DNA of 64,000 nucleotides from Comamonadaceae bacterium (GTDB lineage: Bacteria > Pseudomonadota > Gammaproteobacteria > Burkholderiales > Burkholderiaceae_C): contig JAJTEW010000001.1 of assembly GCA_021299875.1 (NCBI GenBank), positions 425,357-489,356 on the forward strand. Direction: 5' to 3'. The notes beneath the pieces were generated by a model. It was not told where the DNA came from. It was given only the letters and a program-made list of their open reading frames with translations, and made no database searches. The position numbers were made by a program, and so were the translations under genes. Positions 55,588 to 64,000 of this stretch are shown in pieces. Position 1 is the first letter of the stretch; the number at the start of each line of letters is the position of its first letter.

Positions 55588-55983
55588 CTAATCCGGCACC
55601 ACCGCCGTGACCTCGATCTCGACCAAGGCCCGGTCTTCGACCAGATCAGCCACTTGCACCAGCGTCATGGCCGGGTAGTTTTTGCCAATGACTTCTTGAT
55701 AGACCTTGCCCAGCTCGCGTCCCCGCGCCAAGTATTCCTTCTTGTCCTTGACGTACCAAGTCATTCGGGCCATGTGCTGTGGGCCTGCGCCTGCGCAAGC
55801 GAGGGTGTCAACGATGTTTTGCAGCGCCTGGCGGCACTGGGCGACAAAGTCGTCGGTCTCGAACTGGGCTTGGCCGTTCCAGCCGATCATGCCCGCGACG
55901 AACACCATGCGGCCACGCGCTTCGATGCCGTTGGCATAGCCTTTGGCGGGTGCCCAGCCTTCGGGTTGCAAGACGTTGAACAT
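55588..55983 (-). CDS. RidA-family enamine/imine deaminase-like protein
   Basis: 131 residues, YjgF/YER057c/UK114 fold. ARGRMVFVAGMIGWNG, ALQNIVDTLACAGAGPQHMARMTWYV and the C-terminal LVEDRALVEIEVTAVV fit the family; Arg in the usual RidA position is less clear, so it may be an Rid subfamily member. RidA hydrolyses reactive enamines to keto compounds and ammonia. As last gene of the 2-aminobenzoate operon, it could deaminate an enamine CoA intermediate, releasing the amino group. Strong GAGGAG precedes the ATG, 10 bases after the ligase stop. Confidence 0.85.
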   Translation of the reverse strand: MFNVLQPEGWAPAKGYANGIEARGRMVFVAGMIGWNGQAQFETDDFVAQCRQALQNIVDTLACAGAGPQHMARMTWYVKDKKEYLARGRELGKVYQEVIGKNYPAMTLVQVADLVEDRALVEIEVTAVVPD

Positions 55984-55993
55984 TTGTGGCTCC

Positions 55994-57664
55994 TCAGGAA
56001 GAAATTTGACGCAGCTTGAAGCGCTGCAGTTTGCCGGTTTCGGTGCGGGGCAAGGTGTCCAAAAAGACCACTTTGCGCGGGTACTTGAACGGGGCGATGG
56101 TCTGTTTGACGTGCTCTTGCAAGGCTTTTTCCATGGCTGCGTCGCCTGTGTGGCTGGGTTTGAGCACCACATAGGCCTGCACGATGTGGCCCCGGTCTTC
56201 GTCGGGCATGCCGACCACGCCGCATTCGGCCACGGCCGGGTGTTGCAGCAAAGCGCCTTCCACCTCCGGGCCAGCGATGTTGTAGCCGGCTGAAATGATC
56301 ATGTCGTCGTTGCGCGCCTGGTAGCTGAAGTACCCGTCCAAGTCCATGACGAAGGTGTCGCCAGGCAGGTTCCAGCCGTCTTTCACGTAGTCTTGTTGGC
56401 GCGGGTCGGCCAGGTATTTGCAGCCTGTGGGGCCACGCACGGCCAAGCGCCCCACCGTGCCAGGGGGCACGGGCTGCATGTCGTCGCCCACGATCTGCGC
56501 CACATAGCCGGGCACCACCTGGCCAATGCTGCCGGGGCGCACTTGCGCGCCCGCACTCGAGATGTAGATGTGGATCACTTCGGTGCCGCCAATGCCGTCG
56601 GTCATCTCGATGCCCGTGGCCTGCTTCCACAGCTGGCGGGTGGCGTCGGGCAAGGCCTCTCCGGCCGACACAGGGTGCTTGAGGCTCGACAGGTCAGTGC
56701 CTTTGGCCAGCGTCGCCATCTGTCGGTACATGGTGGGCGCGGTGTAGCACTGCGTGGCGCGGTACTTGGCAATGGTCTGCATCAGGGTCTCGGGCGTGTG
56801 CTTTTCCAGCAGCACAGTGCTGGCACCAAAGCGCAAGGGGAACGCCAGCAGACCGCCCAAGCCGAAGGTGAAGGCGATGGGCGGCGTACCGCAGACCACA
56901 TCGTTCTCGTCCATCTGCAAGATGTGACGCGGAAACAAATCACACATGGCCAGCACATCGCGGTGGAAGTGCAGGGTGCCTTTGGGCTTGCCTGTGGTGC
57001 CGCTGGTGAAAGCGATCAGGCACACGTCGTCGCGGCTGGTGGGGTGGGCGGTGTACGCGCCACTTTGCTGCGCCATGCGCTGCTCCAGGCCATCAGGGGT
57101 ATCGCTGCGGAACTGCACCAGCTGCTGCAAGCTGGCCGTGTGGCTGGCATGGCCAGGCGTCATGCAATGCTGTAAATCCTCAACCAACAAGCTGTCGCAC
57201 AGCGCGGCGCTGACCTGCGCTTTGTCGATGATCTGCGCCAACTCGCCCGCCCGCAGCAGAGGCATGGTCGGCACTGCCACCAGGCCCGCCTTGAGTGCGC
57301 CCAGCAGACAAGCCGCCATCATGGGGCTGTTACCGCCACGAAGCAAAATCCGGTTGCCGGGCACGAGGCTCATGTCTTGGGTCAGCACCTGGGCGATGCG
57401 GTTGCTCTTGTCTTTTAACTGCGCATAGGTCCAACTGAAGTCGCCACCGCCCTTGTTGTCGCTCACGCCATGCAGCGCGATGCGATTACCTCGTCCTTCG
57501 CGAACATGCCGGTCCACCAGTTCAACGGCGCAGTTCAGTGGGTCGGGGTAGTTCAACTCGGGCAGGTCGGCCATGAACACAGGCCACTGTTTCTGCGGGG
57601 GCAGGTGGTCACGCGAAAAGGTGTCGGTGTGGCTGGTGGGCAGCAGGTGGTTCCAGTCGCTCAT
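55994..57664 (-). CDS. 2-aminobenzoate-CoA ligase
   Basis: 556 residues, ANL superfamily, benzoate-CoA ligase subgroup. FTSGTTGKPKGTLHFHRDVLAMCDLFP (P-loop and following helix), GGTEVIHIYISS, NLPGDTFVMDLDGYFSYQARNDDMIISAGYNIAGPEVE and the C-terminal Lys in LPRTETGKLQR are intact. It activates anthranilate to 2-aminobenzoyl-CoA with ATP, the entry step of the pathway. The assignment rests on resemblance to benzoate-type ligases and on the flavin enzyme and beta-oxidation genes in the same operon. It starts one base after the dehydrogenase stop. Confidence 0.88.
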   Translation of the reverse strand: MSDWNHLLPTSHTDTFSRDHLPPQKQWPVFMADLPELNYPDPLNCAVELVDRHVREGRGNRIALHGVSDNKGGGDFSWTYAQLKDKSNRIAQVLTQDMSLVPGNRILLRGGNSPMMAACLLGALKAGLVAVPTMPLLRAGELAQIIDKAQVSAALCDSLLVEDLQHCMTPGHASHTASLQQLVQFRSDTPDGLEQRMAQQSGAYTAHPTSRDDVCLIAFTSGTTGKPKGTLHFHRDVLAMCDLFPRHILQMDENDVVCGTPPIAFTFGLGGLLAFPLRFGASTVLLEKHTPETLMQTIAKYRATQCYTAPTMYRQMATLAKGTDLSSLKHPVSAGEALPDATRQLWKQATGIEMTDGIGGTEVIHIYISSAGAQVRPGSIGQVVPGYVAQIVGDDMQPVPPGTVGRLAVRGPTGCKYLADPRQQDYVKDGWNLPGDTFVMDLDGYFSYQARNDDMIISAGYNIAGPEVEGALLQHPAVAECGVVGMPDEDRGHIVQAYVVLKPSHTGDAAMEKALQEHVKQTIAPFKYPRKVVFLDTLPRTETGKLQRFKLRQISS

Positions 57665-57665
57665 A

Positions 57666-58862
57666 TCAACCTTTCAACACATCCTTGCCGATGATCAGCT
57701 GCTGCACTTCGGTCGCCCCTTCGTAAATGCGCAGCGCCCGAATCTCGCGGTACAGCGACTCGACCATCACGCCTTTTTTGACGCCCATACCGCCGTGCAT
57801 CTGCACCGCGATGTCGATGATCTGCTGGGCGTTTTCGGTCGCGGTCATCTTGGCCATGGCCGCTTCGCGGGTGATGCGTGCGCCCTGATCGCGCAACCAA
57901 GCGGCGCGGTAGGTCAAGAGCGTGGCGGCGTCGAGCATGGTGGCCATTTGCGCGATCTTGGTCTGGGTGATCTGAAAGTCGCCCAAGCTTTGGCCAAAAA
58001 TCTTGCGCGAACGTGCCCAATGGATGGACTCGTGCAGCGCTCGCCGCCCAAAACCCAAAGCGGCCGCCGCCACCGAGGTGCGGAACACATCGAGCGTGGC
58101 CATGGCGACCTTGAAGCCCTGGCCCGCTTCGCCAATGCGCTGCTTGGCTGCCACCTTGCAGTGGTCAAACTTGAGCGTGGCCAGCGGGTGGGGGGCCACC
58201 ACGTCGATGCGCTCTTCAATCGACAGACCTGGCGTGTCGGCATCCACAATGAAAGCGGTGATGCCACGTGCGCCGGGCGCTTCGCCCGTGCGGGCGAACA
58301 CCACATAAAAATCGGCAATACCGCCATTGCTGATCCAGGTCTTGCGGCCGTTCAGCTCATAGCCGTCCGCCGTGGCGGTGGCGCTGCACTGCATGGCGGC
58401 CACGTCAGAGCCTGCCTCGGGCTCGCTGAGCGCAAAGGCCGACAAGGCCTGGCCCGACGCTACACGGGGCAGGTAGCGCTGCTTTTGGTCAGCGCTGCCC
58501 ATGAGGCTGATGGCCCCTGTGCCCAGGCCCTGCATGGCAAAGGCGAAGTCGGACAAGCCGTTGTGAAAAGCCAGCGTCTCGCGCAGCAGGCACAACTGGC
58601 GCGTGTCGATCACGTCGGACGCTGCGCCGTAGGCCGTGCCAGACACCGCATGTTGGAGCCAACCGCCGCTGCCCAGCAGGTGCACCAAGCGGATGCATTC
58701 GGCGTCCACCGCGTCGCGGCTTTCATCGTGGTGCGCGTGGGCGAGGTGCTCGTTGCACCAAGCGTCTAGCCGGACTTTGAAGTCGCGGTGGCTGTCTTCA
58801 AAGAAAGGCCAGTCGAGTTCTGCGGGGTGCTTTGTTGGCTGTTGTGTTGGGTTATTGGACAT
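57666..58862 (-). CDS. Acyl-CoA dehydrogenase of the 2-aminobenzoate operon
   Basis: 398 residues with the normal ACAD layout. [48 protein letters not shown] spans the flavin-binding middle domain; [34 protein letters not shown] ends with the catalytic Glu in YEGAT, in contrast to the altered enzyme at 50508. It probably oxidises a cyclic acyl-CoA formed after ring reduction. A His/Asp-rich N-terminal region of about 60 residues precedes the core. It is 3 bases after the enoyl-CoA hydratase gene. Confidence 0.88.
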   Translation of the reverse strand: MSNNPTQQPTKHPAELDWPFFEDSHRDFKVRLDAWCNEHLAHAHHDESRDAVDAECIRLVHLLGSGGWLQHAVSGTAYGAASDVIDTRQLCLLRETLAFHNGLSDFAFAMQGLGTGAISLMGSADQKQRYLPRVASGQALSAFALSEPEAGSDVAAMQCSATATADGYELNGRKTWISNGGIADFYVVFARTGEAPGARGITAFIVDADTPGLSIEERIDVVAPHPLATLKFDHCKVAAKQRIGEAGQGFKVAMATLDVFRTSVAAAALGFGRRALHESIHWARSRKIFGQSLGDFQITQTKIAQMATMLDAATLLTYRAAWLRDQGARITREAAMAKMTATENAQQIIDIAVQMHGGMGVKKGVMVESLYREIRALRIYEGATEVQQLIIGKDVLKG

Positions 58863-58865
58863 GGC

Positions 58866-59726
58866 TCAGTCCCCTTCAAACACGGGCGTTTGCTTGGCCA
58901 CAAAGGCGTGGTAAGCCCGGTGGAAGTCGTTGGTGACCATGCAGATGGCCTGGGCTTGGGCTTCTGCCTCGATGGCTTCGTCCACGCCCATGTTCCATTC
59001 TTGCTGCAGCATCTTCTTGGTCATGCCGTTGGCAAAGGTGGGGCCCGCCACCAGTTGGGCGGCCATGGCTTGCGCTTCGCTCAGCACGTCTTCTGCGCCG
59101 CACACGCGGTTGTAAAAACCCCAGCGCTCGGCCTCGAGCGCGCCCAATCCGCGCCCGGTGAACAGCAGCTCGCTCGCACGGCCCTGGCCAATGATGCGTG
59201 GCAGCAATGCGCAGGCACCCATGTCACAACCGGCCAAGCCAACCTTGTTGAAGAGGAAATAGGTTTTGCTGCGCTCGGTGCCGTACCGCAGGTCTGACGC
59301 CATGGCCAGGATCGCGCCTGCGCCCGCACACACGCCGTCGATCGCCGCGATGATCGGCTGCGGGCAGGCACGCATGGCCTTGACCAAATCGCCCGTCATG
59401 CGTGTGAAGGCCAGCAGGCCCGGCATGTCGAGCTGTGTGAGGGGACCGATGATTTCGTGCACATCACCACCCGAGCAGAAGTTGCCCCCGGCCCCGGTGA
59501 TGACCACGGCGTGAATGTCGGTTGCGTAGACCAGCGCGCGGAAGAAGTCACGCAGCTCGGCATACGAGTCGAAAGACAGCGGGTTCTTGCGCTCGGGGCG
59601 GTTCAGGCTCACCGTGGCCACGCCGTCTTTGACGTCCAGCAAAAAATGCTCAGGCTGATAGCCCGCCAGAGGCTGGTTGTGGCGTGGCAGCTGATGCGCC
59701 TGACCGGGCAGGTAGCGTTGGTTCAT
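58866..59726 (-). CDS. Enoyl-CoA hydratase/isomerase family protein
   Basis: 286 residues, crotonase fold. The oxyanion-hole segments are [12 protein letters not shown] and [19 protein letters not shown]; the second catalytic Glu of classical hydratases is replaced within [21 protein letters not shown], so hydrolase or ring-cleaving (lyase) chemistry is possible. A 25-residue His/Pro/Gln-rich N-terminus is unusual. In the A. evansii-type pathway a crotonase acts on the cyclohexene-carboxyl-CoA product. It overlaps marR by four bases. Confidence 0.87.
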   Translation of the reverse strand: MNQRYLPGQAHQLPRHNQPLAGYQPEHFLLDVKDGVATVSLNRPERKNPLSFDSYAELRDFFRALVYATDIHAVVITGAGGNFCSGGDVHEIIGPLTQLDMPGLLAFTRMTGDLVKAMRACPQPIIAAIDGVCAGAGAILAMASDLRYGTERSKTYFLFNKVGLAGCDMGACALLPRIIGQGRASELLFTGRGLGALEAERWGFYNRVCGAEDVLSEAQAMAAQLVAGPTFANGMTKKMLQQEWNMGVDEAIEAEAQAQAICMVTNDFHRAYHAFVAKQTPVFEGD

Positions 59727-60211
59727 GTCTTCTCCTTTTGATGGGTGCGTGTGCCGGACTTCAAGGTGCCCAGCAGTTGATGCAGCTGTGTTTGTTCTGG
59801 CTCGACCAGAGGCGAGAGCAATTCAACCACCCAGCCTTCGTGGGCCAGGGCCATGGCGGCAAACGCTTCGCGCCCGGCCTCGGTCAGGCTGACGGTGAAA
59901 GAGCGGCGGTCACCGACTTGCGTCTGGCGCTGGACCAGTTGTTCTTTTTCAAGTTGGTCCACGATGCTGGTGACGTTACCGCCTGTGACCATCATGCGGC
60001 GCGACAGCTCGCTCATTGACAGGCCTTGCGGCTCACGCTCCAGCTGAGCCATGAGGTCAAAACGCGGCAGCGTGATGCCAAACTGCTCGCGCAGGCGCTG
60101 TCGGATGGTGTCTTCGATGCGGGTGGTGCACGACAGCAGGCGCAACCACAGGCGCAGCGAGGCGTGGTGGTCGGCGTGGGCGCGCACTTCCAAGTCTGAC
60201 ATGCTGTTCAT
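59723..60211 (-). CDS. MarR-family regulator inside the 2-aminobenzoate operon
   Basis: 162 residues. The helix-turn-helix (about 45-115) reads [46 protein letters not shown] with the wing [15 protein letters not shown]. MarR proteins of aromatic-acid operons are commonly released by the aryl-CoA thioester. The gene is not divergent but lies between the SDR and hydratase genes, overlapping each by four bases, so it would be made with the enzymes. An inverted repeat at 63392-63411 before the first gene is a candidate target. Confidence 0.85.
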   Translation of the reverse strand: MNSMSDLEVRAHADHHASLRLWLRLLSCTTRIEDTIRQRLREQFGITLPRFDLMAQLEREPQGLSMSELSRRMMVTGGNVTSIVDQLEKEQLVQRQTQVGDRRSFTVSLTEAGREAFAAMALAHEGWVVELLSPLVEPEQTQLHQLLGTLKSGTRTHQKEKT

Positions 60212-61008
60212 CCTGCCAACTCCCCGCCGTCAATCGCAATGGCTTGGCCGTTGATGGCTTCGCTGCCCGCCGCGCACAGCCACAGTACGCTTTGCGCGAC
60301 TTCTTGCGGCTGTACCAAGCGCTGCTGCGGGTTGCCTGAGGCCAGGATCTGGCGCGCTTGGGCTTCGCTCTTGCCGGTTTTGCCGACGATGTTTTGCACC
60401 GCTTCGCGCACGATGCCGGTCTCGGTGTAGCCTGGACAAATGGCGTTCACGGTCACGCCCTTGCGCGCCAATTCGAGCGCGAGCGATTTGGTCAGTCCGA
60501 CCACACCGTGCTTGGCCGCCACATACGCACCGACATAGGCATAGCCCTTGAGCCCTGCGGTGCTGGCGATGTTGACGATACGCCCCGACGTGCCTGCTTG
60601 GGCCGCTTCGAGCATGCCGGGCAACACCGCCTGAATGCAGTGGTAGGTGCCCGTGAGGTTGACGTTGAGCATCTGCTGCCAGAGCGCAGCATCGGTCTTG
60701 GCAAAGGGCTGGCTGATGGCTTGGCCTGCGTTGTTGACGAGGATGTTGACAGGACCAAAACGGGCCTGTGCTTGCTGCACCGCGGCTTGCACGGCGTGTT
60801 CTTCACCCACATCCATGGATGCCATCAACACCGCCACATCGGGCACTTGCGCACGCAAGGCTTCGGCTTGGGCTTGCAGTGTGTCGTGCGATCGTCCGCA
60901 AAGCGTGAGGCGGCAACCCGCTTGAGCCATCTGCAGCGCAATGGCCGCACCGATGCCGGCACCCGCGCCGGTGATGAGGGCGTGTCGCCCTTGCAGTTCT
61001 TGGGCCAC
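60208..61008 (-). CDS. SDR-family 3-hydroxyacyl-CoA dehydrogenase-like oxidoreductase
   Basis: 266 residues. ALITGAGAGIGAAIA is the T-G-x3-G-x-G cofactor loop, NILVNNAG the NNAG motif, and the catalytic Ser-Tyr-Lys set lies in IVNIASTAGLKGYAYVGAYVAAKHG. The C-terminus [14 protein letters not shown] is typical. It likely oxidises a hydroxyacyl-CoA or ring alcohol in the pathway. I set a GTG start at 61008, one base after the flavin enzyme stop and with AGGGGGA five bases upstream; the much longer in-frame reading is an overlap artefact. Confidence 0.88.
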   Translation of the reverse strand: MAQELQGRHALITGAGAGIGAAIALQMAQAGCRLTLCGRSHDTLQAQAEALRAQVPDVAVLMASMDVGEEHAVQAAVQQAQARFGPVNILVNNAGQAISQPFAKTDAALWQQMLNVNLTGTYHCIQAVLPGMLEAAQAGTSGRIVNIASTAGLKGYAYVGAYVAAKHGVVGLTKSLALELARKGVTVNAICPGYTETGIVREAVQNIVGKTGKSEAQARQILASGNPQQRLVQPQEVAQSVLWLCAAGSEAINGQAIAIDGGELAG

Positions 61009-61009
61009 C

Positions 61010-63343
61010 TCAATCCCCCTTGCTTGCGCTCTGCAGGGCACGCTCACGGGCAAACCCGGCTTCAAGCTGCGGCTTACCCGACTCGTAGGCGCGGGGCCAA
61101 GCGATGTCTTTGAAGCCGATACGTGCGGCTTCGGTGAGCGTCCAAGCCGGGTTGGCCAAGTGCGGGCGAGCCACGGCGCACAGGTCGGCGCGGCCTGCGG
61201 CCAGGATGCTGTTGACGTGGTCGGCCTCAGAGATGGCGCCCACCGCGATGGTGGCGATGCCGGCCTCTTGGCGGATACGGTCGGCAAACGGGGTTTGGTA
61301 CATGCGGCCGTAAGTAGGCTTTTGCTGGGCGCTGACTTGGCCAGATGAGCAGTCGATCATGTCGGCACCTGCGGCCTTGAAGGCGCGAGCGATCTCGACC
61401 GCGTCGGTGGGCGTGATACCGCCTTCGACCCAGTCGTGTGCCGAGATGCGCACCGACATGGGCAGATGTTCAGGCCAGGCCGCGCGTACTGCGGCAAACA
61501 CTTCGAGCGGATAACGCAAGCGGTTTTCCAGCGAGCCGCCGTATTCGTCTGTGCGCTTGTTTGTCAGCGGGCTGATGAAGCTTGACAACAGGTAGCCGTG
61601 GGCGCAATGCAGTTCGAGCCAGTCAAAACCGGCTTGGGCTGCCCGCTGCGTGGTCGCCACAAAGTCGGCCGTGACACGGTCCATGTCAACGCCTGTCATG
61701 GCGCGGGGCACATCGCCGTGCGGCAAATAAGGCTGGGCGGAGGCTGCAATCAAGGGCCAGTTGCCTTCGGCGTCATCGGCGGGCACAGGCTGGTCCATGC
61801 CCGGGCCTTGCCAGGGGCGGCAGGTCGAGCCCTTGGGCCCGGCGTGGCCGATCTGCAAGCCGATTTTGGCGTCTGTTCTGGTGTGCACCCAGTGGTTGAT
61901 GCGTTTGAAATCGTCGGTCTGTGCGTCGTTCCACAGGCCCGGGCAGCCATGCGTGATGCGGCCGTTGGCGCTGGGCGCGGTCATCTCGACCATCACCAAA
62001 CCGGCACCGCCCATGGCGCGTGCGCCCAAGTGAACCCGATGGTCGTCGCCCACACGGCCGTCTTGCGCCATGTATTGCGCCATGGGCGAGACGACGACGC
62101 GGTTCTTGAGCGTGACCGATCGTTGTGTGTAGGGCGTGAACATGGGCGGGCGGATACCAGGCTGGGCTGTGCGGCCTGCAAACCAGGCCTCATAGCCCTC
62201 CAGCCAAGCCTTATCACGCAGACGCAAATTCTCATGGCTGATCCGTTGGCTGCGTGTGAGCATGGAGTACATGAATTGCTCGGGTTCGAGCTGGTCGCAA
62301 TATCGCTCGCCGCACACCTCAAACCATTCCATCGCGTTCCAGGCGGCGTTTTGCAGGCGGATCACATCGATCTCGCGCACGGCCTGGTAGTGCTTCAACA
62401 CTTCGGGGATGTGCTGGGCCGTATCACCAAGTTCTTTGAACTGGCGCACCAGCTCGATGGCATCTTCAAGCGCCAGTTTGGTACCCGAGCCGATCGCAAA
62501 GTGCGCGGTGTGCACCGCGTCGCCCATCAGCACCACATGGCTGTTGCCGTTGAAGTGCGACCAGTTGGCGCACTTGACACGCTGAAAGTTCAGCCACGCT
62601 GATCCGCGAAGATGACGGGCGTTGGTCATCAACTTTTCCCCTTGCAGGTTCTTGGCAAAGAGTTTTTCGCAGAAGGCGATCGATGCGTCTTGATCGGCTT
62701 GGTCCAGACCGTGTGCCAGCCAGACGTGCTCAGGGCATTCGACGATGAAGGTCGAGGTCTGGTTGTCGAACTTGTAGACGTGGGCCTGAAACCAGCCGTG
62801 CTCGGTCTTCTCGAACAGAAAAGTGAAGGCGTCGTACTGGCGGTTGGTGCCCAGCCAGATGAAGCGGTTTGGGCGGGTGACGATGTCGGGTCTGAAGATT
62901 TCAGGTGTCCGACTTCGAACGCGCGAATTGACACCATCACTGGCGATGACCAGGTCTGCATCGGGGAAGTCCAGATCAGAGTTCACATCTTGCTCAAACA
63001 GGAGCGTGACGCCCACTTGCTCGCACCGATCCTGCAAGATGTTGAGCAACTTCTTGCGTCCAATGCCTACAAAACCATGACCGCCTGAGCGGATTACCCG
63101 GTCTTTGAAGTGCAGTTCTATGTCGTCCCAATGGTTAAAAGCCTGTTCGACCTCAGCGGCGGTCTCGTTGTCCCATTGCCGCATGTTGTCCAGCGTTTGG
63201 TCTGAGAAAACCACGCCCCAGCCAAAGGTGTCGTAAGGCTTGTTGCGCTCGACCACAGTGATGTCGTGGTGAGGACCGAGTTTTTTCATCAGCAACGCGA
63301 AGTACAGGCCCGAGGGACCACCGCCAATGCACACGATTTTCAT
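61010..63343 (-). CDS. 2-aminobenzoyl-CoA monooxygenase/reductase (bifunctional flavoprotein)
   Basis: 777 residues in two parts. The N-terminal half (about 1-400) is a class A flavin monooxygenase: [19 protein letters not shown] (G-x-G-x2-G), [15 protein letters not shown] (DG motif) and [17 protein letters not shown] (GD motif). The C-terminal half (about 405-770) is an Old Yellow Enzyme-type reductase: [57 protein letters not shown]. This fusion is the known enzyme that hydroxylates and then reduces the ring of 2-aminobenzoyl-CoA. Salicylyl-CoA 5-hydroxylase is the main alternative name for homologues. First gene of the operon. Confidence 0.9.
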   Translation of the reverse strand: MKIVCIGGGPSGLYFALLMKKLGPHHDITVVERNKPYDTFGWGVVFSDQTLDNMRQWDNETAAEVEQAFNHWDDIELHFKDRVIRSGGHGFVGIGRKKLLNILQDRCEQVGVTLLFEQDVNSDLDFPDADLVIASDGVNSRVRSRTPEIFRPDIVTRPNRFIWLGTNRQYDAFTFLFEKTEHGWFQAHVYKFDNQTSTFIVECPEHVWLAHGLDQADQDASIAFCEKLFAKNLQGEKLMTNARHLRGSAWLNFQRVKCANWSHFNGNSHVVLMGDAVHTAHFAIGSGTKLALEDAIELVRQFKELGDTAQHIPEVLKHYQAVREIDVIRLQNAAWNAMEWFEVCGERYCDQLEPEQFMYSMLTRSQRISHENLRLRDKAWLEGYEAWFAGRTAQPGIRPPMFTPYTQRSVTLKNRVVVSPMAQYMAQDGRVGDDHRVHLGARAMGGAGLVMVEMTAPSANGRITHGCPGLWNDAQTDDFKRINHWVHTRTDAKIGLQIGHAGPKGSTCRPWQGPGMDQPVPADDAEGNWPLIAASAQPYLPHGDVPRAMTGVDMDRVTADFVATTQRAAQAGFDWLELHCAHGYLLSSFISPLTNKRTDEYGGSLENRLRYPLEVFAAVRAAWPEHLPMSVRISAHDWVEGGITPTDAVEIARAFKAAGADMIDCSSGQVSAQQKPTYGRMYQTPFADRIRQEAGIATIAVGAISEADHVNSILAAGRADLCAVARPHLANPAWTLTEAARIGFKDIAWPRAYESGKPQLEAGFARERALQSASKGD

Positions 63344-63391
63344 ATTGCTTCTCTTTGCTAGCGACCACACAAGCCGTTAATTAAGGCCTAT

Positions 63392-63411
63392 ATATTTGAA
63401 GCCTCAAGTAT
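63392..63411. promoter_or_regulatory. MarR-type operator candidate before the 2-aminobenzoate operon
   Basis: ATATTTGA-N4-TCAAGTAT is an inverted repeat with 7 of 8 pairs, 49 bases before the monooxygenase start on the minus strand; the palindrome TTAATTAA (63377-63384) sits nearby. The region is strongly AT-rich, as expected for a promoter. The MarR protein of the operon is the natural binder (inference). Confidence 0.5.
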
Positions 63412-63503
63412 TGAAACAAAAGAGCTGACGGTCAATCGGGGGCTAACCCTTAAAAAAACAAAAAGATGGAGGCGTGTGTGGGTGAAAATGCTTCGCACAA
63501 AGC

Positions 63504-63533
63504 AAAACGCCCCACCGTTAGGTGAGGCGTTTT
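63504..63533 (-). terminator. rRNA operon terminator
   Basis: AAAACGCC-CACC (63504-63516) pairs with GGTG-GGCGTTTT (63521-63533) around GTTA, giving a stable stem with one unpaired base per side and an A/T flank. It lies 14 bases after the end of the 5S gene on the minus strand and ends the rRNA transcript. Confidence 0.8.
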
Positions 63534-63546
63534 GGGCTGCTAGAAG

Positions 63547-63660
63547 CCTGACGATGTCCTACTTTCACACGGGAACCCGCACTATCATCGGCGCTAAGTC
63601 GTTTCACGGTCCTGTTCGAGATGGGAAGGAGTGGGACCAACTTGCTATGGTCATCAGGCA
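63547..63660 (-). rRNA. rrf: 5S ribosomal RNA
   Basis: About 114 bases whose minus strand starts TGCCTGATGACCATAGCAAG, contains CCCACTCCTTCCCATCTCGA and GAACAGGACCGTGAAACGAC, and ends with GACATCGTCAGGC. The ends pair to form helix I. This is the normal 5S sequence of Burkholderiales. It lies about 160 bases after the 23S gene. Confidence 0.95.
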
Positions 63661-63822
63661 TAACTTGTTGTCGCCTTGACTTTTCAATCAAGACAACGAA
63701 TTCATAGAGTTTGGAATCAGATTTGGGCTTCCCAGCCCGGCCTCTCAGCCTTTTTTGAATGCGTCAACTTGGCATAACTTCCTTGACCAATGCACACCTT
63801 TCGATGCGTGATCAAAGTTATA

Positions 63823-64000
63823 GGGTCAAGCCGCACGAGCAATTAGTACAGGTTAGCTTAACGCATTACTGCGCTTCCACACCCTGCCTATCAACGTCCT
63901 GGTCTTGAACGACTCTTTAGGGGGCTCAAGGCCCCGGCAGATCTCATCTTGAAACGAGTTTCCCGCTTAGATGCTTTCAGCGGTTATCTCTTCCACACTT
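63823..64000 (-). rRNA. rrl: 23S ribosomal RNA, 3' end (partial)
   Basis: The minus strand here ends ...GTTAAGCTAACCTGTACTAATTGCTCGTGCGGCTTGACCC, the conserved 3' end of 23S rRNA; AGATGAGATCTGCCGGGGCC-type helices lie further in. The gene runs off the window edge. The exact 3' end is uncertain by a few bases. Confidence 0.93.

Noticed and set aside
63476..63679. 67-codon plus-strand frame
   Set aside because: It runs through the 5S rRNA gene and its terminator.

Overview
The window is a high-GC proteobacterial chromosome segment, most likely from a betaproteobacterium of the order Burkholderiales, family Comamonadaceae. This rests on the 5S and 23S sequence at the right end, the argB-slmA pair, the lptA-lptB-rpoN block, the dense TRAP, dipeptide-ABC and CoA-ligase gene content, and overlapping operons. 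The family placement is inference; no 16S is present. I saw no insertion sequence, prophage, CRISPR array or tRNA.

Layout. (1) 73-9373, plus strand: a hexuronate / sugar-acid catabolic operon. A GntR/FadR-type regulator with an operator-like palindrome is followed by a three-part TRAP transporter, a UxaA-family altronate dehydratase, an Ldh-family oxidoreductase, a mannitol-dehydrogenase-family (fructuronate reductase-like) enzyme and an enolase-superfamily mannonate dehydratase. (2) 9377-16498: slmA, argB, rfbD, rfbB (minus), a phasin and a TetR regulator (plus), coaX (minus). (3) 15086-24737: a peptide/amide locus with a dipeptide ABC transporter, an MlrC-like peptidase, an amidase and a divergent second amidase. 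(4) 24748-37790: rhodanese, the fused B12 enzyme IcmF, a BKACE enzyme, AMP nucleosidase, glutathione synthetase, a secreted protein, a class II glutamine amidotransferase, malate synthase G and HMG-CoA lyase. (5) 37874-47639: a LysR regulator, then housekeeping genes argS, a SPOR protein, dsbA, lptA, lptB, rpoN, an RlmL-like RNA methyltransferase, a PIN protein and a SEC-C protein.

(6) 47698-54265 is the most original region. A tightly overlapping minus-strand operon encodes a NicX-like (2,5-dihydroxypyridine dioxygenase family) enzyme, an alpha/beta hydrolase, an acyl-CoA-dehydrogenase-fold protein lacking the usual YEGT catalytic Glu, an AMP-forming acyl-CoA ligase, an internally deleted remnant of a tricarboxylate-transporter binding protein, and a hydrolase with the full active site of fluoroacetate dehalogenases. 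A divergent MarR regulator and a shared palindrome complete it. This may be an undescribed aromatic or N-heterocycle catabolic route.

(7) 54266-55587 is an AT-richer stretch with one orphan gene. (8) 55588-63343, minus strand, is a complete-looking seven-gene operon for aerobic 2-aminobenzoate (anthranilate) degradation via CoA thioesters: 2-aminobenzoyl-CoA monooxygenase/reductase, SDR, MarR, enoyl-CoA hydratase, acyl-CoA dehydrogenase, 2-aminobenzoate-CoA ligase and RidA. (9) The window closes with a terminator, 5S rRNA and the 3' end of 23S rRNA, all minus.
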